A DNA stretch of 10,005 bases from DTLA01 sp034436295. GTDB lineage: Bacteria > Chloroflexota > Anaerolineae > DTLA01. The stretch lies in NCBI GenBank assembly GCA_034436295.1, contig DAOTVT010000247.1, positions 1 through 10,005 of the forward strand, written 5' to 3'. Under the pieces are notes generated by a model. That model did no database searches. It was not told where the DNA came from and saw only the letters and a list, made by a program, of their open reading frames with translations. This document shows, in pieces, positions 6,761 to 10,005 of this stretch; position 1 is the stretch's first letter, and every line of letters starts with the position of its first letter. The translations under genes were made by a program, and so were the position numbers.

Positions 6761-6860
6761 GTGTTCCAGGCGTTGTCCCTGGCACGCCAAGCCAGCGCGC
6801 GCCTGGAATACCCCATGGGCAGGTGCGGCAACCCGCCCATGGGCGCAACGCGTGGTATTC
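6761..6860. repeat. Nested and overlapping stem-loops 3' of the heliorhodopsin gene
   Basis: Several inverted repeats overlap here. GTGTTCCAGGCG (6761-6772) pairs with CGCCTGGAATAC (6800-6811) with one mismatch and encloses CTGGC (6779-6783)/GCCAG (6791-6795). CCCATGGGC (6812-6820) pairs with GCCCATGGG (6835-6843) around an inner GGT/ACC and 6-base loop. GAATACC (6806-6812) can also pair with GGTATTC (6854-6860), so the GGAATACC segment has two alternative partners. The block begins 30 bases past the heliorhodopsin stop in the transcribed direction. It could act in transcript ending or stability, or be a mobile palindromic repeat. Confidence 0.7.
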
Positions 6861-6890
6861 AGATGGCAGGCGCAACCGCAGGGCCGATGT

Positions 6891-7670
6891 CTATACCGGC
6901 GCCAGCGTGCCGGCGAAGATCTGCCATGCCAGCGCCGTCTTCGCCAGCAGGCTCAGGACGATGAACATGCGCTCGCCGAACAGGTAGTCCTTCCACGGCC
7001 CCACCTTCTTGTACTGCAGGAACATGTTCACGGCGAAGATGTTGAAGAACACGAAGATGGTGGGGATGATGGCGTACACAAAGGCCGGTGGCTTTGCGTC
7101 GCCCGAATTGACCGCGCCCAGGAAGTACATCGTGATCACAATCCAGGGAATGATCCCCGCGAAGCACCCGAAGATGAACGCCGTCCAGTTCACGCGCTCC
7201 TTGCCCTCGTTGTGCAGTTCCATCATGATACCAAACAGGTTCATGGTGGCGTTCACGCCGAAGATGAGGATGAGCGCGCCCAAATCCCACAGGCCCACCA
7301 ACATGCCGATGAGGACGATCATCCACGAGGAACTCAGCGCGTACTCGTAGAAGCGCGCCGGGTTCATCTTCCGCTCCAGGTGGCTCACGTACCACTTGTA
7401 GCCGAAGGTGGACAGGGAGAAGTGGGCCACCGCCGAAAGCAGCAGGAAGATGGCCACCGCCGGCCCGAACGGCAGGTTCACGAACAACTTGGGGTCAGGC
7501 GTCAGAGAGAACGTGGCGCGGTCAAACTTCAGGAAATTGGTGAAGATCGGGTAGGTGGTGTCGTTGCTGATGAGGATCATCAGCACGCCCTGGATCAGGT
7601 GTAGGAACCCCATCGCCAGGTTGAACCGGCGCAGGCCCCTGTAGGTTTGTTCGGGGGTTTTGTTGCTCAT
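6891..7670 (-). CDS. Heliorhodopsin
   Basis: This 259-residue seven-helix protein matches the heliorhodopsin family, whose type member is 48C12. Diagnostic blocks are YEYALSSSWMIVLI (107-120) with the likely Schiff-base counterion Glu109, IFGVNATMNLFG (136-147), FGCFAGIIPWI (167-177), PAFVYAII (195-202), and GERMFIVLSLLAKTALAWQIF (232-252) carrying the retinal-binding Lys244. His24 and His83, matching the two conserved inner histidines as I recall them, are present. Helices lie near 16-36, 67-87, 107-127, 129-150, 164-184, 198-218 and 232-255. The long segment 37-66 fits the family's extracellular beta-hairpin loop. Heliorhodopsins insert with the N-terminus in the cytoplasm and have slow photocycles. 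Their role in bacteria is unsettled; sensing or enzyme regulation has been proposed. The start at 7670 is set by GGAGGG seven bases upstream; the in-frame ATGs at 7685 and 7703 lack one. No retinal synthesis gene is in the window. Confidence 0.96.
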   Translation of the reverse strand: MSNKTPEQTYRGLRRFNLAMGFLHLIQGVLMILISNDTTYPIFTNFLKFDRATFSLTPDPKLFVNLPFGPAVAIFLLLSAVAHFSLSTFGYKWYVSHLERKMNPARFYEYALSSSWMIVLIGMLVGLWDLGALILIFGVNATMNLFGIMMELHNEGKERVNWTAFIFGCFAGIIPWIVITMYFLGAVNSGDAKPPAFVYAIIPTIFVFFNIFAVNMFLQYKKVGPWKDYLFGERMFIVLSLLAKTALAWQIFAGTLAPV

Positions 7671-7677
7671 GGCGTCT

Positions 7678-7683
7678 CCCTCC
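7678..7683 (-). promoter_or_regulatory. Strong ribosome binding site of the heliorhodopsin gene
   Basis: GGAGGG on the minus strand, seven bases before ATG 7670, is near-ideal in sequence and spacing. It rules in favour of the 259-residue product over forms extended by 5 or 11 residues from ATG 7685 or 7703. Confidence 0.85.
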
Positions 7684-7723
7684 ATAGTTTTTTCAGAGTA
7701 CATTTGAGTAGAACCTACAATTC

Positions 7724-7752
7724 ATTATACAGGACAACGCGCCGTCTGTCAA
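7724..7752 (-). promoter_or_regulatory. Perfect-consensus sigma-70-type promoter upstream of heliorhodopsin
   Basis: On the minus strand TTGACA (7752-7747) and TATAAT (7729-7724) are separated by exactly 17 bases, matching the housekeeping-sigma consensus at all 12 positions with optimal spacing. The expected start is near 7716-7718, giving a leader of about 46-48 bases. It sits in the 145-base gap between the metallopeptidase stop (7816) and the heliorhodopsin start (7670), so heliorhodopsin should be transcribed on its own. No clear operator palindrome overlaps it. Constitutive strong expression is inference. Confidence 0.9.
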
Positions 7753-7815
7753 ATGCGACTTGTTCAGTCCACTTCGCGCGGGTGTAGCCAGTGGGCCGGT
7801 GGGTGTTGGGGCGCC

Positions 7816-10005
7816 CTACCTGGCCAGCATCATCGCCGTCAGCGCGGTAACCTCTCCGGTGGTGGCCAACTTGTACGGGTCCAGCGTGTCGGGCGCATCC
7901 TGCGGGGTGTGGAGATACTCGGCGTTGGGCCAGAACAGGAGCACGGCGGGGACGCCCCTGTCGCGGAAGGCCGCGTGCGTGTTGCCGCCCTTGTACCCTT
8001 CGGGCGACACGCGCCGGTCCAGCAAGTCGGCGGCCAGGCGCAGGTTGAACAGGAGCGTCGCCTCCAGCCCATCCTTCTCGCCTTCCAGGTTCAGGTAGTA
8101 ACTGCGGGCTGCGCCTACCGTGTCCAACTCCAGGACGCCCATCATCTCGTCCAGGGGCACGATCGGCTGGTCGGCGTAGAAGCGCGAACTGGCAAGCCCG
8201 GCCTCCTCCGCGCCCCAGGCGACGAAGTAGATGGGCCGCGACGGGCGGAATCCGCTTTCGGCCAGCACCCGCGCCACTTCCAGCATGACGGCCACCCCCG
8301 AGGCGTTCTTGTTCGCGCCCGGGTACTGCGTTCCGTCGGGCGCGGCGCCCACGCCGTCGTAGTGCGCCCCGATGATGAGCGGGCGGGCGTCCGCGCGTTC
8401 GCCCGGGAGGACGCCGACGACGGTCAGGGCTTGCGCGGTCTGGGGCGCGCTGTACGGGACCGTCAGTTGCGCCCGCAGGCGGAGCAGGAGCGCGTGGGGG
8501 GCGTTGTTGGCCTCGTAGGGCGTCAGCCCCGCCATCTTGATCATCTCGCGCCAGGCGCTCTCCTGAATCTGCGCCACAGGGATGGTCGTCGCGTCCAGCC
8601 CTTGGCTCGGGACGGTGCGCTCGCGCATGTTCAGCGCGGCGTCCTTGACCACCAGGATGAGGCCGCCCGCGCCGTGGGCCAGAGCCGCCTCGGCCTCTGC
8701 TGCCGGCTCGGCCGTCTGGTATTTGAGCGCGATGCGGCCGCCGAGGTGCACGCCCTCGGGGAATCCCTTGGGCAGCCACACCAGGTCGGACGCCACATCG
8801 CCGCCTCCGGCGCATCCGCCCGCCGCCTCGCGGAAATCCACGCCATAGACCAGCGCCACCTCGCCGCCGGTAACGGTCTGGCTGAAGCGGAGCACGGGCA
8901 CGGCTGTGAGTTCCGCATAGGCGACGGGGACGGCCTGGAAGAACGAACCGTCGGGCGCGCCAGGCTGCAGGCCGAGCGCCTGCATCTGTTCGGCAATCCA
9001 GCGGGCGGCGGCCTCGGCGCCCGGGCTTCCGGCCCTGCGGCCCGCGTACTCCGGCGACGCCAGGCGGCGCACGATGTCCAGCGCGCGGTCGGCGCTGAAA
9101 CCCTGGGCCGCCCGCACCGGTTCCGGCGGCACGCCCCCCAGCCGCACCGCCGCCTGCCACTGCGGTTCCCACTCGGAGAACGGCATCCGCGCCGCCACCG
9201 AGAACGCCTGCGCGAACCCGCGCCCCTCGCCCAGGCTCCGGAGCAGGCGGTGCAGGCTGTCCATCCCGAACTGGCGCACGAATTCGTCCACGAACATCCA
9301 GGACTGGCCGTAGTACAGGGTCGTGTCCTGTTCGTTGAGTTCGGCGTAGGTGGGCATGTTGGCCCAGTCCAGCAGTTTCTGCGTGCGTTGCGCCTCGCGC
9401 ACGGCGGACACATAGCGCGTCTGGAGCGAGGCGGCCGACTCCGGGGCCGCGCGCATGGTCTCAAACACGGCCACGCCCTCGTGCAGCCATTCCAGGTCAA
9501 CGCCCAGGTCAAACAGAACGCGGTGCGTGAACTCGTGGGCGATGACGCTCGCGAAATCCATCCCCTTGGCGCCGACCCACAACTTGATCGCCTCGCCCGG
9601 CTCGTACCAGCCTTTGGCCCACGACGGCACGGACGGGAGAATGGATGCCAGCATCACGGCCTGGTCTTCGTACAACTTGATTTCGGTGGGCGACGCGGGC
9701 GCGTGGGCCAGGTCGCCTGTTACCTGCGCGAAGGCCCGTTCGGCCGCATGCAGCACCGACAGGGCCGTCTCCCGCGTCGTGGGCGCGGCGTACTTGACCA
9801 CGAAGTGCTCGCCCTGCTCCACGGTCCAATCGGGCCCGGCCAGCACCCAGCGGTCGCCCGCTCGGATGAATCGTGCTAGGTAGGACGCCTGTACCGTGTT
9901 GCCGCCGTCTTTGAGCGTGGCGGCGGTCTCCAGGTTGGCTAGCGCGCCCCGCTCGTCCAGCGCGACGAGTTGCGCCTTCAGCGCGTAGGCGCTCACGGGG
10001 TGCCT
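7816..10005 (-). CDS. Two-domain metallopeptidase: MA-like gluzincin plus PA-containing M28 domain (5' end outside window)
   Basis: The reading frame is open to the window edge, so the N-terminus, including any signal peptide, is missing. GTG 9996 is only the first in-frame start visible; residues are numbered from it. Residues 1-60 look like the end of a small NTF2-like domain (inference). A peptidase-MA-like domain follows, with HEFTH at 154-158 and LHEG at 171-174 supplying the third zinc ligand, Glu173. Residues about 300-726 form an M28 aminopeptidase-like domain with a protease-associated insert near 400-480. M28 ligands seen are His545 (AHYDG), Glu597-Glu598 (GAEEAGL), Asp625 (ELDTVG) and His696 (EYLHTP). 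The usual GAxDN motif reads GANKN, with Lys563 in place of the bridging aspartate. The protein is probably extracellular. It ends 145 bases before heliorhodopsin, which has its own promoter. Confidence 0.92.
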   Translation of the reverse strand, partial: RHPVSAYALKAQLVALDERGALANLETAATLKDGGNTVQASYLARFIRAGDRWVLAGPDWTVEQGEHFVVKYAAPTTRETALSVLHAAERAFAQVTGDLAHAPASPTEIKLYEDQAVMLASILPSVPSWAKGWYEPGEAIKLWVGAKGMDFASVIAHEFTHRVLFDLGVDLEWLHEGVAVFETMRAAPESAASLQTRYVSAVREAQRTQKLLDWANMPTYAELNEQDTTLYYGQSWMFVDEFVRQFGMDSLHRLLRSLGEGRGFAQAFSVAARMPFSEWEPQWQAAVRLGGVPPEPVRAAQGFSADRALDIVRRLASPEYAGRRAGSPGAEAAARWIAEQMQALGLQPGAPDGSFFQAVPVAYAELTAVPVLRFSQTVTGGEVALVYGVDFREAAGGCAGGGDVASDLVWLPKGFPEGVHLGGRIALKYQTAEPAAEAEAALAHGAGGLILVVKDAALNMRERTVPSQGLDATTIPVAQIQESAWREMIKMAGLTPYEANNAPHALLLRLRAQLTVPYSAPQTAQALTVVGVLPGERADARPLIIGAHYDGVGAAPDGTQYPGANKNASGVAVMLEVARVLAESGFRPSRPIYFVAWGAEEAGLASSRFYADQPIVPLDEMMGVLELDTVGAARSYYLNLEGEKDGLEATLLFNLRLAADLLDRRVSPEGYKGGNTHAAFRDRGVPAVLLFWPNAEYLHTPQDAPDTLDPYKLATTGEVTALTAMMLAR

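Larger units (their letters stand above)
6382..6890. other. Repeat-rich intergenic region between heliorhodopsin and L,D-transpeptidase genes
   Basis: About 500 bases hold no convincing gene. Open frames crossing it have repetitive, low-complexity translations and no ribosome binding site. The region carries a strong 8-base-pair hairpin (6498-6519), two 37-base direct repeats (6599-6635, 6681-6717), an 8-base tandem repeat (6641-6664), a 14-base inverted repeat (6684-6724) and a nested set of stems (6761-6860). The L,D-transpeptidase promoter candidate is at its left end. It appears to be an accumulation site for small dispersed repeats and may also end heliorhodopsin transcription. Confidence 0.8.

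Noticed and set aside
6394..6840. Possible small genes in the gap between heliorhodopsin and the L,D-transpeptidase
   Set aside because: Translations on both strands are repetitive because they read through direct and inverted repeats, and none has a ribosome binding site or recognisable domain.
6806..6860. Intrinsic terminator of the heliorhodopsin gene
   Set aside because: The stems are strong but no T run follows on the minus strand, so it is reported only as a structured repeat.
6891..7670. Type-1 microbial rhodopsin (proton pump or xanthorhodopsin)
   Set aside because: The third-helix counterion region reads YEYALSSS and the overall block pattern follows heliorhodopsin, without the DxxxxxxE/K pump motif.
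7671..7703. N-terminally extended heliorhodopsin of 270 residues from ATG 7703
   Set aside because: No ribosome binding site precedes ATG 7703 or 7685, the added residues are hydrophilic and not part of the family core, and they would place coding sequence over the GGAGGG that serves ATG 7670.
7715..9172. A 485-codon minus-strand frame inside the metallopeptidase region
   Set aside because: It is an out-of-frame Gly/Arg-rich shadow of the M28 gene, which has a clear motif series in its own frame.

Overview
This GC-rich window most likely comes from a Chloroflexota bacterium of the Anaerolineae type. That is an inference from the Thr-Pro 'TPTPTxTP' linker in a secreted enzyme, the PrsW/L,D-transpeptidase/DUF1998-helicase gene content, a bacterial heliorhodopsin, and intergenic DNA full of short degenerate repeats. 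All seven recognisable genes lie on the minus strand, so transcription runs from high to low coordinates. No RNA gene, insertion sequence or CRISPR array was seen.

Reading in the direction of transcription: the 3' part of a two-domain metallopeptidase (gluzincin MA-like plus M28) enters from the right edge (10005-7816). A 145-base gap follows. It carries a perfect sigma-70-type promoter (TTGACA, 17-base spacer, TATAAT) and a strong ribosome binding site that serve only the next gene, a complete heliorhodopsin (7670-6891) with retinal lysine and carboxylate counterion intact. Downstream of it, about 500 bases without a gene (6890-6382) hold direct repeats, inverted repeats and strong hairpins.

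The second block starts with a membrane-anchored L,D-transpeptidase (6357-5251) behind its own candidate promoter. After 97 bases with a GC hairpin comes a tight four-gene run: an MrfA/YprA-like DEAH helicase with a DUF1998 zinc-cysteine tail (5153-2832), a PrsW-family intramembrane protease (2830-1664, one base after the helicase), an alpha/beta hydrolase with an N-terminal membrane anchor (1667-792, ATGA overlap with prsW), and a lipoprotein with a duplicated domain (758-87, 33 bases later). This spacing suggests co-transcription. The helicase points to DNA repair and the other three products to the cell envelope, so any shared function is inference. The window ends in a heptameric tandem repeat (16-81).

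The items most worth a second look are the heliorhodopsin with its textbook-perfect promoter, the loss of the zinc-bridging aspartate in the M28 domain (replaced by lysine), and the structured repeat region between heliorhodopsin and the L,D-transpeptidase.
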